Assembly: GCA_013151575.1 (NCBI GenBank) | Contig: JAADHZ010000169.1 | Coordinates: 1-34,430 of the forward strand | DNA length: 34,430 nt | Reading direction: 5' to 3' | DNA from: Gammaproteobacteria bacterium | GTDB taxonomy: Bacteria > Pseudomonadota > Gammaproteobacteria > SZUA-152 | In this document: positions 15,983 to 25,671 of the stretch, in pieces | Numbering within the stretch: position 1 is the first letter of the stretch | Layout of the letters: each line of letters begins with the position of its first letter | Program-made: the position numbers and the translations under genes | The notes under the pieces: generated by a model | What the model saw: the letters and a program-made list of their open reading frames with translations, nothing else | Told to the model about the DNA's origin: nothing | Database searches by the model: none

Positions 15983-18490
15983 CTATAATGTGCGCTCGAC
16001 TTTCACCTGTTCGAACACCTCGATCTGGTCGCCCACCTGCACGTCATTGTAGTTTTTCACGCCAATGCCGCACTCAGTGCCAGAGCGGACTTCCTGCACG
16101 TCGTCTTTGAAACGACGTAAAGACTCCAGCTCACCTTCGTAGATCACCACATTGTCGCGCAATACGCGAATGGGATTGCTGCGTTTGACCGTTCCTTCCG
16201 TCACGATACAACCGGCGATGGCACCCAACTTGGGTGAACGGAACACGTCCCGCACCTCGGCAAGACCAACGATCTGCTCCTTGAATTCGGGAGCCAACAT
16301 GCCACTAAGGGAACTTTTTACTTCATCAATGGCATCGTAAATGACGCTGTAGTAATGAAGGTCAATGCCCTCTTCTTCCACCATACGTTTTGCGGTGGCG
16401 TCGGCGCGTACGTTGAAACCGATCACCACGGCCTCGGAGGCTACCGCCAAATTAGCGTCAGACTCATTGATACCACCCACGCCACTGGCCACGATTTTCA
16501 CTGCCACTTCGTCAGTCGACAGATTAGTCAGTGACTCGCTAAGAGCTTCCACCGAGCCCTGTACGTCGGCCTTGATCACCACATTCAGGGTATTCACCTG
16601 GCCGCCTTCCATCTGCGAGAACATGTTCTCGAGCTTGGCCTTTTGTTGGCGAGCCAGCTTCACATCGCGGAATTTGCCCTGACGGAACAGGGCCACTTCG
16701 CGAGCCTTACGCTCATTCTCCACCACGATGACTTCATCACCGGCGATAGGCGCACCGGACAAGCCAAGCACCTCAACCGGAATAGATGGCCCAGCCTGCT
16801 TGATCTGCTGACCGGAATCATCCAGCAATGCACGCACACGTCCGTATTCCTGGCCAGCAAGCACCATGTCGCCCTTGCGCAGAGTGCCGTTTTGCACCAA
16901 CACCGTCGCCACCGTACCGCGCCCCTTATCGAGACGAGCCTCGATCACCACACCGCGCGCCGTCGCATCCGTCGCCGCCTTCAGCTCCAATATCTCCGAC
17001 TGTAGAATGATGGATTCCAGCAGGGTGTCCACACCTTCACCGGTTTGGGCCGACACGTGAATAAATTGGGTATCGCCACCCCAGTCTTCGGGCACCACTC
17101 CTTCGGTCACCAACTCCTGCTTGACCCGATCCGGCTGGGCTTCTTCTTTATCAATTTTGTTGACCGCCACCACGATAGGCACACCTGCCGCCTTGGCGTG
17201 TTGAATAGCCTCTTTAGTTTGCGGCATGACGCCGTCGTCGGCAGCCACTACCAGCACCACAATATCGGTGGCCTTGGCGCCACGCGCACGCATGGCGGTA
17301 AAAGCCGCGTGCCCGGGAGTGTCTAGGAAGGTAATTGGTCCAAATTCAGTCTTCACATGGTAGGCACCAATATGCTGGGTAATGCCACCGGCCTCGCCCG
17401 ACGCCACCTTAGACTTGCGAATATAATCCAACAATGAGGTCTTGCCGTGATCAACATGGCCCATGATGGTCACCGCTGCGGCGCGAGTCGTTTGCTCCCC
17501 GCTCTCCTCCTCCGGTTGCATCAGCCCTTCTTCGATGGCATCGTCGTTGATCAGCTTGACGGTGTGGCCCATTTCCTCGACCAGAATGGAGGCGGTTTCT
17601 TGATCCAGCACCTGGTTAATGGTCACCATGCTGCCCATGCCCATCATGACTTTGATGACTTCACCGGCTTTCACCGCCATACCCTGAGCCAGGTCGGCGA
17701 CAGTAATGGTCTCGGGCACATTAACTTCGCGCACCACCGGTGCCGTCGGCATTTCAAAGCCGTGCTCGGTGGGCCCGGAGGCCACGGCTCGACGTCCGCC
17801 ACCTCGGGCTTTCTTTTTACGGCGACCGGACTTGCCCGCCGTGACGTGCAGCTCTTTGCGCCCGTACTTGGTGGCTTGTCCACCTTTTGCGGGTTTTGCC
17901 GGTTTTTCAGTACGCTCGCGTTTGGCGCCACGTTTGTCGGCTGATTTTTCTGCCGTCGGTGGCGCTGCCGCTGCCTGCTTGGCGGCTTCGGCCTTGGCCT
18001 TTTCCGCCTTCGCGGCCTCAACCTCTTGTTGTTTTTGCAGCTCCTCGGCCTGAAGGACCTCGGCGCGCCGCTGGCGCTCAGCCTCGGCATCCCTTTCGAC
18101 ACGCTCCTGCTCTTCGGCGATCTTATCGGTCTCGGCTTTGAGGCGGTCCGCTTCTTCGGACACCACATCACTGCGTTTCATGTAGGTGCGTTTTTTCCGC
18201 ACTTCCACGTTGACCGTTTTTCCACGCCCCGCCGTGCGACCCGAGCCACTGGGTTGCTTCAACTCGGTGACCGTTTTACGCCGCAGAGTGATTTTTTTAG
18301 CTTCACCCACCTTGGGCATTTCACCGCCGTGGGAACCTCGCAGGAAGTCCAGCAGCTTCATTTTTTCTTTGTCGCTGACGGTGTCGTCCTCTTTTTCGTA
18401 GGACATGCCTGCCTTGCCCAGTTGAACCAATAATCGGTCAACCGAGACACTTAACACTTCCGCCAGTTGTTTTACGCTTACGCCTGCCAT
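15983..18490 (-). CDS. infB: Translation initiation factor IF-2
   Basis: IF-2 is the GTPase that brings fMet-tRNA to the 30S subunit and promotes subunit joining. The start at 18490 ([20 protein letters not shown]) matches the IF2 N-terminal domain and has GGGGGAAGG just upstream; an in-frame ATG at 18538 would overlap the end of nusA and is unlikely. A long charged linker rich in Ala, Glu and Lys (about 95-240) follows. The GTPase domain has [14 protein letters not shown] (G1, about 342), [15 protein letters not shown] (G3) and [11 protein letters not shown] (G4), then the beta-barrel and C-terminal fMet-tRNA-binding domains (ending [15 protein letters not shown]). At 835 residues it is of normal length for a gammaproteobacterial IF-2. 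Confidence 0.97.
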   Translation of the reverse strand: MAGVSVKQLAEVLSVSVDRLLVQLGKAGMSYEKEDDTVSDKEKMKLLDFLRGSHGGEMPKVGEAKKITLRRKTVTELKQPSGSGRTAGRGKTVNVEVRKKRTYMKRSDVVSEEADRLKAETDKIAEEQERVERDAEAERQRRAEVLQAEELQKQQEVEAAKAEKAKAEAAKQAAAAPPTAEKSADKRGAKRERTEKPAKPAKGGQATKYGRKELHVTAGKSGRRKKKARGGGRRAVASGPTEHGFEMPTAPVVREVNVPETITVADLAQGMAVKAGEVIKVMMGMGSMVTINQVLDQETASILVEEMGHTVKLINDDAIEEGLMQPEEESGEQTTRAAAVTIMGHVDHGKTSLLDYIRKSKVASGEAGGITQHIGAYHVKTEFGPITFLDTPGHAAFTAMRARGAKATDIVVLVVAADDGVMPQTKEAIQHAKAAGVPIVVAVNKIDKEEAQPDRVKQELVTEGVVPEDWGGDTQFIHVSAQTGEGVDTLLESIILQSEILELKAATDATARGVVIEARLDKGRGTVATVLVQNGTLRKGDMVLAGQEYGRVRALLDDSGQQIKQAGPSIPVEVLGLSGAPIAGDEVIVVENERKAREVALFRQGKFRDVKLARQQKAKLENMFSQMEGGQVNTLNVVIKADVQGSVEALSESLTNLSTDEVAVKIVASGVGGINESDANLAVASEAVVIGFNVRADATAKRMVEEEGIDLHYYSVIYDAIDEVKSSLSGMLAPEFKEQIVGLAEVRDVFRSPKLGAIAGCIVTEGTVKRSNPIRVLRDNVVIYEGELESLRRFKDDVQEVRSGTECGIGVKNYNDVQVGDQIEVFEQVKVERTL

Positions 18491-18515
18491 ACCTTCCCCC
18501 AATTCCTTACCCTGG

Positions 18516-20057
18516 CTATCCGTCAGTAGACGCGACAATTTCCGCCGTTTGTTCAGTCAGCCCATCGTCCGCAAACCAGGGCTCGCGCGCGGTCATAATC
18601 AAACTGGCCGCCCGCTCTTCATCCATACCTTCAATCTCTATCAATTCATCGACAGACTGTTCCGCCAAATCTTCCATGGTGATCACATCATGACTGGCTA
18701 GTACAAAGGCCAAATGCTGGTCCATGCCGTTCATGTTGAGCAAGTCTTCGGCGGGTTGCTTTTCTTCCAGCACCTCTTCCTGCACCAGGGCGCGTGTCAA
18801 CAACACGTCCTTGGAGCGATTGCGCAACTCGTTCACCATGCTCTCATCAAATTCCTCGATTTGCAGCATTTCGTCCAGCGGTACGTAAGCAATTTCTTCT
18901 ACGCTGCTGAAACCTTCCTGCACCAGGATGTTGGCCACTTCCCCGTCGACGTCCAGCTGCTCCATGAATATATTCAGGGTCGCCGCGTTTTCGGTATCGC
19001 TCTTTTCCGCCAATTGGGTCTCGGACATGACATTGATGTTCCACCCCGTCAGCTCGCTGGCGAGGCGCACATTTTGTCCGCCACGACCAATAGCCTGGGA
19101 CAATTGCTCATCGTCCACCGCGATATCCATGGTTTTGGAATCTTCGTCCACGATGATGGAAGTCACTTCGGCCGGAGACATGGCGTTGATAACAAACTGG
19201 GCGTTATTTTCATCCCACAGGATGATGTCCACACGTTCGTCACCCAGCTCATTGGAGACCGCGCGCACCCTCGAGCCACGCATGCCTACGCAGGCACCCA
19301 CGGGATCAATGCGGGCGTCGTTGGAACGCACCGCGATCTTAGCGCGGGAGCCGGGATCACGGGCGGCGCCGAGAATATCAATCAGCCCCTCGCCCACCTC
19401 GGGCACTTCCAGCTTGAATAATTCAATTAACAATTGCGGCGCAGTACGGCTGACAAACAACTGCGGCCCACGCACTTCGGAACGCACATCCGCCAAGTAA
19501 CCACGCAGACGGTCACCGGGGCGTACCGCCTCACGAGGAATGATCTCGTCACGCGCCACCATCGCTTCCACGTTACCGCCAAGATCGAGAATGATGCTGC
19601 CCTTGTCCAGGCGTTTCACCACACCCATCACTAGCTCACCAATACGGCTCTGGTAGGACTCCACCACCTGCGCACGCTCAGCCTCGCGAATTTTCTGCAC
19701 GATGACCTGTTTGGCCGCCTGGGCTGCAATACGGCCAAATGGTGCCGATTCCATCGGTTCTTCAATAAATTCGCCCGCCTGGACATCAGGGTTTTTCTTC
19801 AGCGCATAAGTCAGCTTAATCTGGGTATCAGGATCTTCGAAGTCTTCGGAATCATCCTCAAAAATTTCCCAGCGGCGGAAAGTATCATATTCACCTGTAA
19901 CGCGATCAATCACGACACGGGCATCGATTTCCGTACCGCTCAGTTTTTTACTGGCGGTGGCCAGCGCCGACTCGATCGCTTGAAAAATAGTCTCCGTGTC
20001 GATGCCCTTCTCATTGGAGACTGCATCAACCACCATCAAGATTTCTTTACTGTTCAT
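18516..20057 (-). CDS. nusA: Transcription termination/antitermination factor NusA
   Basis: NusA binds RNA polymerase and RNA to modulate pausing, termination and antitermination. The roughly 513-residue protein has the N-terminal polymerase-binding domain ([18 protein letters not shown] onward), an S1 domain ([20 protein letters not shown]), KH1 and KH2 ([20 protein letters not shown] and [20 protein letters not shown]), and two C-terminal acidic repeats ([20 protein letters not shown] and [20 protein letters not shown]) as in proteobacteria. The ATG at 20057 has GAGG 9 bases upstream; a GTG one codon earlier is the alternative. It lies between rimP and infB, the standard order, with a gap of about 110 bases after rimP. 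Confidence 0.97.
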   Translation of the reverse strand: MNSKEILMVVDAVSNEKGIDTETIFQAIESALATASKKLSGTEIDARVVIDRVTGEYDTFRRWEIFEDDSEDFEDPDTQIKLTYALKKNPDVQAGEFIEEPMESAPFGRIAAQAAKQVIVQKIREAERAQVVESYQSRIGELVMGVVKRLDKGSIILDLGGNVEAMVARDEIIPREAVRPGDRLRGYLADVRSEVRGPQLFVSRTAPQLLIELFKLEVPEVGEGLIDILGAARDPGSRAKIAVRSNDARIDPVGACVGMRGSRVRAVSNELGDERVDIILWDENNAQFVINAMSPAEVTSIIVDEDSKTMDIAVDDEQLSQAIGRGGQNVRLASELTGWNINVMSETQLAEKSDTENAATLNIFMEQLDVDGEVANILVQEGFSSVEEIAYVPLDEMLQIEEFDESMVNELRNRSKDVLLTRALVQEEVLEEKQPAEDLLNMNGMDQHLAFVLASHDVITMEDLAEQSVDELIEIEGMDEERAASLIMTAREPWFADDGLTEQTAEIVASTDG

Positions 20058-20170
20058 CACACATTGCCTCTAAATACCCGGGGTCTCTCAGCATCCTGAC
20101 TACCCACCAATTTGGTACCCGTTTCACATCCGTTCCCCCTGCATAAGCAGGGCCATCTACAATATCTGCA

Positions 20171-20626
20171 CTAAAATTTTGGCACCAGGTTTGCCTTGTC
20201 TATCGCGGCCAGCAGGAATAAAAATTCCTCACCATCCACCTCCAGCACTACCTGGGCGTCACGAAAACCTTTGATCACACCGCGAAATTTACGTCGTCCA
20301 TCCATCGGAACAGTGAGACGCAGCTTCACTTCCTGCCCAACAAAGCGCTCAAAATGGGCCTCATTAAACAGAGGGCGATCCAGCCCGGGAGACGACACCT
20401 CCAGCTGGTACTGCCCCTTGATCACATTCTCAACATCCAGCACACCGCTCAGCTGGTGGCTCACGCGCTGACAATCTTCCACTACCACACCATTTTCGGC
20501 GTCAATATACACGCGCAGCAAACCGTGTTTACCCTGCATTAGATACTCTACGCCCACCAGCTCGTAACCCAGCGTAGACACCACCGGTTCCACTACGGCC
20601 TGCACGTTTGTCGGCGCTTGACGCAC
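20171..20626 (-). CDS. rimP: Ribosome maturation factor RimP
   Basis: RimP is needed for 30S maturation, binding near S12 and helping pseudoknot formation. The 151-residue protein shows VEPVVSTLGYELVGVEYLMQ, LRVYIDAENGVVVEDCQRVS and the signature YQLEVSSPGLDRPLFNEAHF, then a C-terminal SH3-like part. The start is GTG at 20626, with AGGAG 9 bases upstream. It begins the nusA-infB operon and has a long leader with an attenuator-like terminator. Confidence 0.96.
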   Translation of the reverse strand: MRQAPTNVQAVVEPVVSTLGYELVGVEYLMQGKHGLLRVYIDAENGVVVEDCQRVSHQLSGVLDVENVIKGQYQLEVSSPGLDRPLFNEAHFERFVGQEVKLRLTVPMDGRRKFRGVIKGFRDAQVVLEVDGEEFLFLLAAIDKANLVPKF

Positions 20627-20837
20627 GTTCTCACACTCCTAACTTTTGAACCCTGCGCCAACGGCGCTAACGAGCCCTTAATATTCAACCGTTTGTAGCG
20701 GAGGCACTCCTGCCCACCTCTCCGCAACATCGAAAACCGCAAACGCTACAAACAAAAAATGGGCACAAGGCCCACCTCCCAAACAACGGCTTTCACGTCG
20801 GTGTCTTCGACATTTTCGCAACGCGCATTGCGGAAGG
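20627..20837 (-). promoter_or_regulatory. rimP operon leader with attenuator-like structures
   Basis: From a start near 20837, the transcript meets an intrinsic terminator (20754-20776), then GTTTGTAGCG and CGCTACAAAC, a perfect 10-bp inverted repeat (20744-20753 with 20691-20700). An inner GCGGAG/CTCCGC stem (20698-20703 with 20720-20725) overlaps the outer one by three bases, so the two are alternatives at their junction. A further GCGCC-AAC-GGCGC hairpin (20655-20667) lies closer to the gene. A rimP leader attenuator is described for gammaproteobacteria (Rfam rimP-leader); I infer but could not test that this is a member. Confidence 0.55.
20754..20776 (-). terminator. Terminator in the rimP leader
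   Basis: Minus-strand GGTGGGC-CTTGT-GCCCATTTTTT: a 5-bp GC-rich stem (TGGGC/GCCCA) directly followed by six T and GTTTG. It lies about 60 bases downstream of the TATAAT promoter and about 130 bases upstream of rimP, the position of an attenuator. Confidence 0.65.
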
Positions 20838-20843
20838 GCGCTA

Positions 20844-20872
20844 ATTATAGCGCCACGCACCAGGTACGCCAA
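20844..20872 (-). promoter_or_regulatory. Strong sigma-70 type promoter of the rimP-nusA-infB operon
   Basis: TTGGCG (20872-20867), exactly 17 bases, then TATAAT (20849-20844). The -10 is perfect and the -35 matches four of six bases. The -10 lies inside a GGCGC-TATAATTA-GCGCC palindrome. Confidence 0.75.
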
Positions 20873-20926
20873 GCTGCGCACGCCCCGGAGTTTCTCCCTG
20901 CCAACCGAACTCTCAGCCGGACGGCC

Positions 20927-20949
20927 AAAAAAAAACCTCGTTACCGAGG
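20927..20949 (-). terminator. Strong intrinsic terminator of the candidate small RNA
   Basis: Minus-strand CCTCG-GTAA-CGAGG followed by nine T. The stem is perfect and GC-rich, and the T-run starts immediately after it. It lies upstream of the rimP promoter, so it ends a separate transcript. Confidence 0.8.
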
Positions 20950-21062
20950 CCTTGTATCCGCTTGATCCATTTGCCAACCATTCGAATGACTAGCGGGGGC
21001 TGATCGCCAACACGACATCCCTCAAAATCGCTATCCTTTGGAGGGAACCCGCAGTTCGATGG
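20927..21062 (-). ncRNA. Candidate structured small RNA, about 135 nt
   Basis: The stretch lies between a promoter (TTGTGG, 18 bases, TACAAT with TG extension) and a strong terminator, and no plausible protein is encoded. The predicted RNA has nested complementarity: GCGGG near its start with CCCGC in the middle, enclosing a CCCTC/GAGGG hairpin whose loop holds AAAGGATAG. A CATTCGAATG palindrome and the terminator follow. It contains four GGA triplets (AAAGGATAG, GAGGGATG, AATGGATCA, AGCGGATAC), two of them in likely unpaired regions, which recalls Csr/Rsm RNAs, but four is few and no GacA box is seen. It occupies the place where many gammaproteobacteria have an initiator tRNA gene before rimP, yet no tRNA cloverleaf can be drawn. 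It matches neither the 4.5S RNA nor the tmRNA motifs I know. Confidence 0.45.
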
Positions 21063-21068
21063 GTGCGG

Positions 21069-21098
21069 ATTGTACCAGCAGTTCCCCAAAAGCCACAA
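21069..21098 (-). promoter_or_regulatory. Candidate promoter of the small RNA
   Basis: TTGTGG (21098-21093), 18 bases, TACAAT (21074-21069) with TG one base before the -10. The discriminator is GC-rich (CCGCACCC), as at stable-RNA promoters. Confidence 0.5.
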
Positions 21099-21405
21099 GA
21101 GGGAGTTTTGTCCAATATGAAATGAGTCTGAAGCAGGATCAGGCTCCGTTCGGTGAGGGGAGGATAAAAACCATCATGAAACTCGAAAACTTGCTAAAAA
21201 CAATCCTGATGTCCCCTGAAACACAGCCGTTTTCTGAGTAAGGATGATACTTGGGTCAGTAGTGAGTTGAGGTTCAGATCCACACCCTGCTCGTCCAGAA
21301 AATCTTCGAAGCCCAGCCGCCGCAGGTTCACATTCAATACCCCGGTGATGGCTCAATATTGGCGATTGGCTTGCAACCCGATGTGGGCATAAGGGAGAGG
21401 TATTT
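21099..21405. other. Intergenic stretch with a possible gene remnant
   Basis: There is no clear gene in about 300 bases. On the minus strand a 45-codon frame from GTG at 21331 to TAG at 21194 reads NVNLRRLGFEDFLDEQGVDL, which has protein-like composition but no ribosome-binding site. On the plus strand GGGGAGG lies 11 bases before an ATG at 21176 that starts a 21-residue ORF. I recognise neither. The stretch may be a decayed gene end or a spacer behind the PilZ-like gene. Confidence 0.3.
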
Positions 21406-23382
21406 TCAAGCCTCTCGACCACTGATAGCCGCCAGTCGATATACCACAAATTCGCGCTGTATCTGCATCAGATCACCAATTTGAACCACCCGGGATTCAC
21501 CACCAGTCTCGATTTTCACCGTCAGGCCAGAGGCCATGCGGTGACTGTGGTGCAGCAACAAACTCGGCTCCTCCCCATGAGAGAAACCATTGGAAGAGTC
21601 ACTCAACAGAATAGCTGGCAAGGCCATGTCATTCTGGCTGAGGAAGTCGCTTTGTACGGCCGCAGCCTGCGGCTGCTGGGAAATAATGCGCACAGTGATT
21701 TCAATTTCCTGCTCCCGGTCACGACACAGCCGCACCACGTAACCCAACAGGGGATGCTGCAATTGTTCGCGGGAATACGCGAAGGCCACCAGCTGGCCGA
21801 TAAACATCGCGGTGGTGAACTGGCTTTCGCGTGTTTTGATGTGAACACCGCCGTCATTGCGATCAAGCACAAACCATTGTCCCTCATCGGCGGACACCCG
21901 GCCGCTAGTGATCAGCGCCGATCGCCCCGCCAAGGTGTCGCGCAATTCGTTGTCTACCGCCAGTTCCGCCAGGGTGTCTTCATCTTCTTCCTGATTATCC
22001 GTCAGCAGTTTGAACACCGAGGCATAACCGTTGTACACATAAAGCACCTGCCGACCGACGATGTTATCGCGCACCCTGCTGCGGCGACGTCGACGCAGCT
22101 GGTCACACATGGAGCCCAACACCAGCATGCGGGCGAGATCCTGTTTGTCGGCGACCGCTTTCCCCCGCTGCCTGCTGCCCTTGCCCGCCTCGGCCTCACT
22201 GGCGCAATAGACATGAAACTGGCTCAATGAGTCCGCGTGTGCCGCCAATACCCGTTGAGCCAACGGTACGATATCGAGCTGTAAAGCAGGTGGGCCTTCC
22301 CGTGGCGCGAGTTCATTTTCGCCGGTCACCGGGGCTGGGCCAGGCTGCGGGCGACGCCAGTTGGCCAGGGCCTTTTCATCCTGCCGCTGGTAGTACGGCG
22401 GGCAATCCTGCTGGCAGTACACCACCAGCCGCCCGTCAGCCAGCGGGCCGCCATCGTCAGGCTCCAGCGACATATTCGCCAACACGGGATTGATTTGTGC
22501 ATCCACCACATGCAGCTCGCGGGATGACACCGTATTGGCGTCCATCAAGCCGAACAGCTGAATGGCCAGATAGGTTTGCTGCACACTGGTGGTGGGCGCG
22601 GCGCGGTGAGCCAAATCCCCCGGCATCCATTCCGCACGCAATTGCAGGCAACCCATGGCGGGCGCAACGGCATTAACGTCCTCCGTTTGCGCTAACGCAA
22701 AATAGATGGCGTTGCAGTCGCGCCAGGTCAGGGGCAGCAGTTTTTGGTAACGCATGGCGCGCAGGCGTTGTTCCATGCGGATCAGCTCCAGCGCCCGCAA
22801 CCCACAGCGTCGCAATCGACCACGCACGCGCAGGAATCGTGTTTCGGGCAGGGCGTAGTCCAGGCTCAATTGACGTTTGTAAGCGATGGCCAACTGGCGA
22901 CACACATGAATGGCCACCACCAGCCCCTCACGACGATCGTGAGATTCCGGCAGAGCTTGGGCCTTGTGCTGTTCGGAATAAATTTTGCGTAGCGCGGGGC
23001 AGGCATGCCGCTGCACCTGCTCACGCCAGCGAATGCGTTTGCGGGTCGGCAGGCGTTCTGTGTTGAGGCGTTTCAGATATTGCTCAATCTGACGCAACAA
23101 CTCGATGGGGTGGGAGGCCAGCGCCAGCCAATCTTCCTCCTCCGGCGCCGTCAGCGGCCCTTGCCTGGCGCTACGACGCTTTCCCTGCTGAATCAGTGGT
23201 AAATCCAGCAACAACGGGAGATGCCGAAGCTGCGCCGCCGGAACCTCACCCCGCAACCGTTGCTGCGCGAGGTCCAACACATAGGATAACTCCCCGGCAA
23301 CATCTCGCCCCAGGTCGATACCGGCTTCGCCACCACGCACCAGCCAATCACGCCAGCGAGGAGTATTCCCAGTCGTTGTCAT
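21406..23382 (-). CDS. Large protein with a PilZ-like C-terminal region (putative cyclic di-GMP-responsive factor)
   Basis: A 658-residue, probably soluble protein: no signal peptide or membrane segment is visible. The first 400 or so residues are helix-rich and basic (RTRKRIRWREQ-like segments, VRGRLRRCGLRALELIRMEQ) and match no domain I can name. The C-terminal part (about 499-575) reads QWFVLDRNDGGVHIKT, then FIGQLVAFAY and LLGYVVRLCRDREQEIEITV. This fits the pattern W-x-V-x-N/D-x-S-x-x-G ... GQLVA ... GVVRW seen in a PilZ-related family of beta- and gammaproteobacteria, although the usual Ser is Asp here. A RxxxR-like basic cluster (RRRRRSRVRDN) lies some 70 residues earlier. The ATG lies 6 bases after the parC stop, so the two are probably co-transcribed. 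Function is inferred only; a cyclic di-GMP link is plausible with the diguanylate cyclase at 32011. Confidence 0.55.
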   Translation of the reverse strand: MTTTGNTPRWRDWLVRGGEAGIDLGRDVAGELSYVLDLAQQRLRGEVPAAQLRHLPLLLDLPLIQQGKRRSARQGPLTAPEEEDWLALASHPIELLRQIEQYLKRLNTERLPTRKRIRWREQVQRHACPALRKIYSEQHKAQALPESHDRREGLVVAIHVCRQLAIAYKRQLSLDYALPETRFLRVRGRLRRCGLRALELIRMEQRLRAMRYQKLLPLTWRDCNAIYFALAQTEDVNAVAPAMGCLQLRAEWMPGDLAHRAAPTTSVQQTYLAIQLFGLMDANTVSSRELHVVDAQINPVLANMSLEPDDGGPLADGRLVVYCQQDCPPYYQRQDEKALANWRRPQPGPAPVTGENELAPREGPPALQLDIVPLAQRVLAAHADSLSQFHVYCASEAEAGKGSRQRGKAVADKQDLARMLVLGSMCDQLRRRRRSRVRDNIVGRQVLYVYNGYASVFKLLTDNQEEDEDTLAELAVDNELRDTLAGRSALITSGRVSADEGQWFVLDRNDGGVHIKTRESQFTTAMFIGQLVAFAYSREQLQHPLLGYVVRLCRDREQEIEITVRIISQQPQAAAVQSDFLSQNDMALPAILLSDSSNGFSHGEEPSLLLHHSHRMASGLTVKIETGGESRVVQIGDLMQIQREFVVYRLAAISGREA

Positions 23383-23388
23383 GCTGAG

Positions 23389-25653
23389 TTAACCCTCTTC
23401 ACCCTTGCCCACCACCATGGCGTCCACACGTTGAAAGCCGCGCGGCAGCTTGGCTCCACGCCGCCCCCGCTCACCTTCATAATGTTGAAGATCACGGGGT
23501 TTGAGCGTCAAATGCCGCTTACCGGCGTAAATAGTAAGGCTCTCACCCTCGGGCACCACCGCCATTCCCACCACGAATTCTTCGCGGGCAGCGACGCGCG
23601 CCGGTGGAATGCCGATAATTTTATTACCCTTACCCCTGGGCATTTCCGGCAGCTCGCTCAACGCGATCAGCAACAGACGACCCTCAGTGGTCACCGCCGC
23701 CATGCGGTCCGTTTTCACATCCGTGACCACGCAGCCGGGCAAAACTCGTGCCCCCTTGGGCAATCGTAGCAACGCCTTGCCGGATTTGTTTTTCGTATAG
23801 AGATTTTCCAGTTGAGTGACAAAACCGTAACCGGCGTCACTGGCTATCATATAACGATCACTGCCAACGCCCGCCAGCACATCCACAAATGCAGCGGCAT
23901 CCGGCGGCGTGACCCGCCCGGTGAGCGGTTCACCCTGCCCCCGTGCCGACGGCAGACTGTGCGTGGCGATGGAATACGAACGCCCGCTGGCATCGAGGAA
24001 CACCACCAACTGATTGCTGCGCCCGAGTGCCGATGCTTTGTAGTCATCGCCAGCCTTGTAGTTGAGCGCCGCCGCGTCCACTTCGTGCCCCTTCCCTGCT
24101 CGCACCCACCCCTTCTCCGACAGCACGATGGTGACCGGCTCAGCGCTGATCAACGCCGTTTCATCCAACGCCCGCGCCGCGTCACGCACCACGATGGGCG
24201 AACGGCGGTCATCACCATATTCTTCCGCATCGGCCACCAGCTCTTTGCGCACCAGGGTTTTCAAACGGTTTTTTGAGCCCAGGGTTTTTTCCAGCTTGTC
24301 GCGCTCCACCGCTAGCGCTTCCTGCTCGGCGCGGATTTTCATTTCTTCCAGACGTGCCAACTGACGCAGCTTGGTGTCGAGGATGTAATCCGCCTGCTCG
24401 TCGCTGAGTTGAAAACGGTTGATCAGCTCGGTTTTCGGTTCGTCTTCGGTACGGACAATACGAATCACTTCATCGAGATTCAAAAAAGCAATCAGCAAGC
24501 CATCCAACAAATGCAGACGACGTTTCACTTTTTCCAAACGATATTCCAATCGCCGACGCACCGTGTCGGTACGAAACACCAACCATTCTATTAACAGCGT
24601 GCGCAGGTCTTTCACCTGTGGCTTACCATTGAGGCCGATGATGTTCATATTCACGCGGTAAGTGCGTTCGAGGTCGGTCGTTGCAAAAAGATGTGCCATC
24701 AACTCATTCAAATCAACACGATTGGAACGCGGCACAATCACTAGCCGTGTAGGGTTTTCGTGATCGGATTCATCACGCAAGTCCTCCACCATCGGCAGCT
24801 TCTTCGCGTTCATCTGCGCAGCGATCTGTTCCAACACCTTATTGCCCGACACCTGATGCGGCAATGCCGTCACCACCACCGCGCCGTCTTCCTTTTCCCA
24901 CACCGCGCGCATGCGCACCGAACCACCGCCCTTCTCGTACATCGCAATCAATTCAGTGCGCGGGGTAATAATCTCCGCATCGGTGGGATAATCCGGCCCC
25001 TGCACGTGTTCGCACAAATCGGCCAACGTCGCCTTGGGCGCATCCAGCAAGTGCACACAGGCACTCACCACCTCGCGTAGATTGTGTGGCGGGATATCCG
25101 TGGCCATGCCCACCGCGATGCCGGTGGTGCCGTTCAACAACAGATTCGGCACCCGCGCGGGTAACACCGACGGCTCTTCCAGAGTCGCGTCAAAGTTCGG
25201 CATCCAATCCACCGTGCCCTGCCCTACTTCGCTGAGCAGCAACTCCGAATACTTCGCCAACCGCGATTCCGTATAACGCATCGCCGCAAACGACTTGGGA
25301 TCATCCGGCGCACCCCAGTTGCCCTGCCCGTCCACCAGCGGATAACGATAGGAAAACGGCTGCGCCATCAACACCATCGCCTCGTAACAGGCCGAATCAC
25401 CATGAGGATGGAACTTGCCCAGCACGTCACCCACCGTGCGCGCGGACTTTTTGTATTTCGCGCCCGCCTTCAAGCCCAGTTCGGACATGGCGTAGATGAT
25501 ACGTCGCTGCACGGGTTTTAGACCGTCGCCAATATGGGGTAGCGCGCGGTCCAGGATCACGTACATGGAGTAGTTTAAGTAGGCGTTCTCAGTGAAAATG
25601 CTGAGGGGTTGTTGCTCTACACCTTCGTAGTTTGGTTCGGTTGTTTGTGTCAT
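23389..25653 (-). CDS. parC: DNA topoisomerase IV subunit A
   Basis: ParC is the DNA-cleaving subunit of topoisomerase IV, which unlinks daughter chromosomes. The 754-residue protein has the winged-helix region [18 protein letters not shown] and the catalytic tyrosine Tyr127 in [10 protein letters not shown], the tower and coiled-coil region, and a shortened C-terminal beta-pinwheel ending in the [20 protein letters not shown] segment. The quinolone-resistance positions are wild type: Ser87 and Glu91 (Ser80 and Glu84 in E. coli). AGGG lies 8 bases before the ATG. Only 18 bases separate it from the stop of the HEPN-like gene upstream, so any former parE-parC junction is now split by an insert. 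Confidence 0.97.
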   Translation of the reverse strand: MTQTTEPNYEGVEQQPLSIFTENAYLNYSMYVILDRALPHIGDGLKPVQRRIIYAMSELGLKAGAKYKKSARTVGDVLGKFHPHGDSACYEAMVLMAQPFSYRYPLVDGQGNWGAPDDPKSFAAMRYTESRLAKYSELLLSEVGQGTVDWMPNFDATLEEPSVLPARVPNLLLNGTTGIAVGMATDIPPHNLREVVSACVHLLDAPKATLADLCEHVQGPDYPTDAEIITPRTELIAMYEKGGGSVRMRAVWEKEDGAVVVTALPHQVSGNKVLEQIAAQMNAKKLPMVEDLRDESDHENPTRLVIVPRSNRVDLNELMAHLFATTDLERTYRVNMNIIGLNGKPQVKDLRTLLIEWLVFRTDTVRRRLEYRLEKVKRRLHLLDGLLIAFLNLDEVIRIVRTEDEPKTELINRFQLSDEQADYILDTKLRQLARLEEMKIRAEQEALAVERDKLEKTLGSKNRLKTLVRKELVADAEEYGDDRRSPIVVRDAARALDETALISAEPVTIVLSEKGWVRAGKGHEVDAAALNYKAGDDYKASALGRSNQLVVFLDASGRSYSIATHSLPSARGQGEPLTGRVTPPDAAAFVDVLAGVGSDRYMIASDAGYGFVTQLENLYTKNKSGKALLRLPKGARVLPGCVVTDVKTDRMAAVTTEGRLLLIALSELPEMPRGKGNKIIGIPPARVAAREEFVVGMAVVPEGESLTIYAGKRHLTLKPRDLQHYEGERGRRGAKLPRGFQRVDAMVVGKGEEG

Positions 25654-25671
25654 TGGTTACCCTGCTAAAAC

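Noticed and set aside
17447-18171. Long plus- and minus-strand frames over the infB linker
   Set aside because: They arise from the repetitive Ala/Glu/Lys-rich linker of IF-2 and have no start signals or recognisable domains.
18491-18538. Earlier ATG start of infB
   Set aside because: It overlaps the end of nusA, and the IF2 N-terminal domain begins at the later ATG, which has a purine-rich site upstream.
20950-21062. tRNA gene upstream of rimP, as in many gammaproteobacteria
   Set aside because: ATTCGAAT resembles a T-loop, but the flanking arms do not pair and no acceptor stem or anticodon arm can be drawn.
25375-25410. Quinolone-resistance mutation in parC
   Set aside because: Ser87 and Glu91 are the sensitive-type residues.
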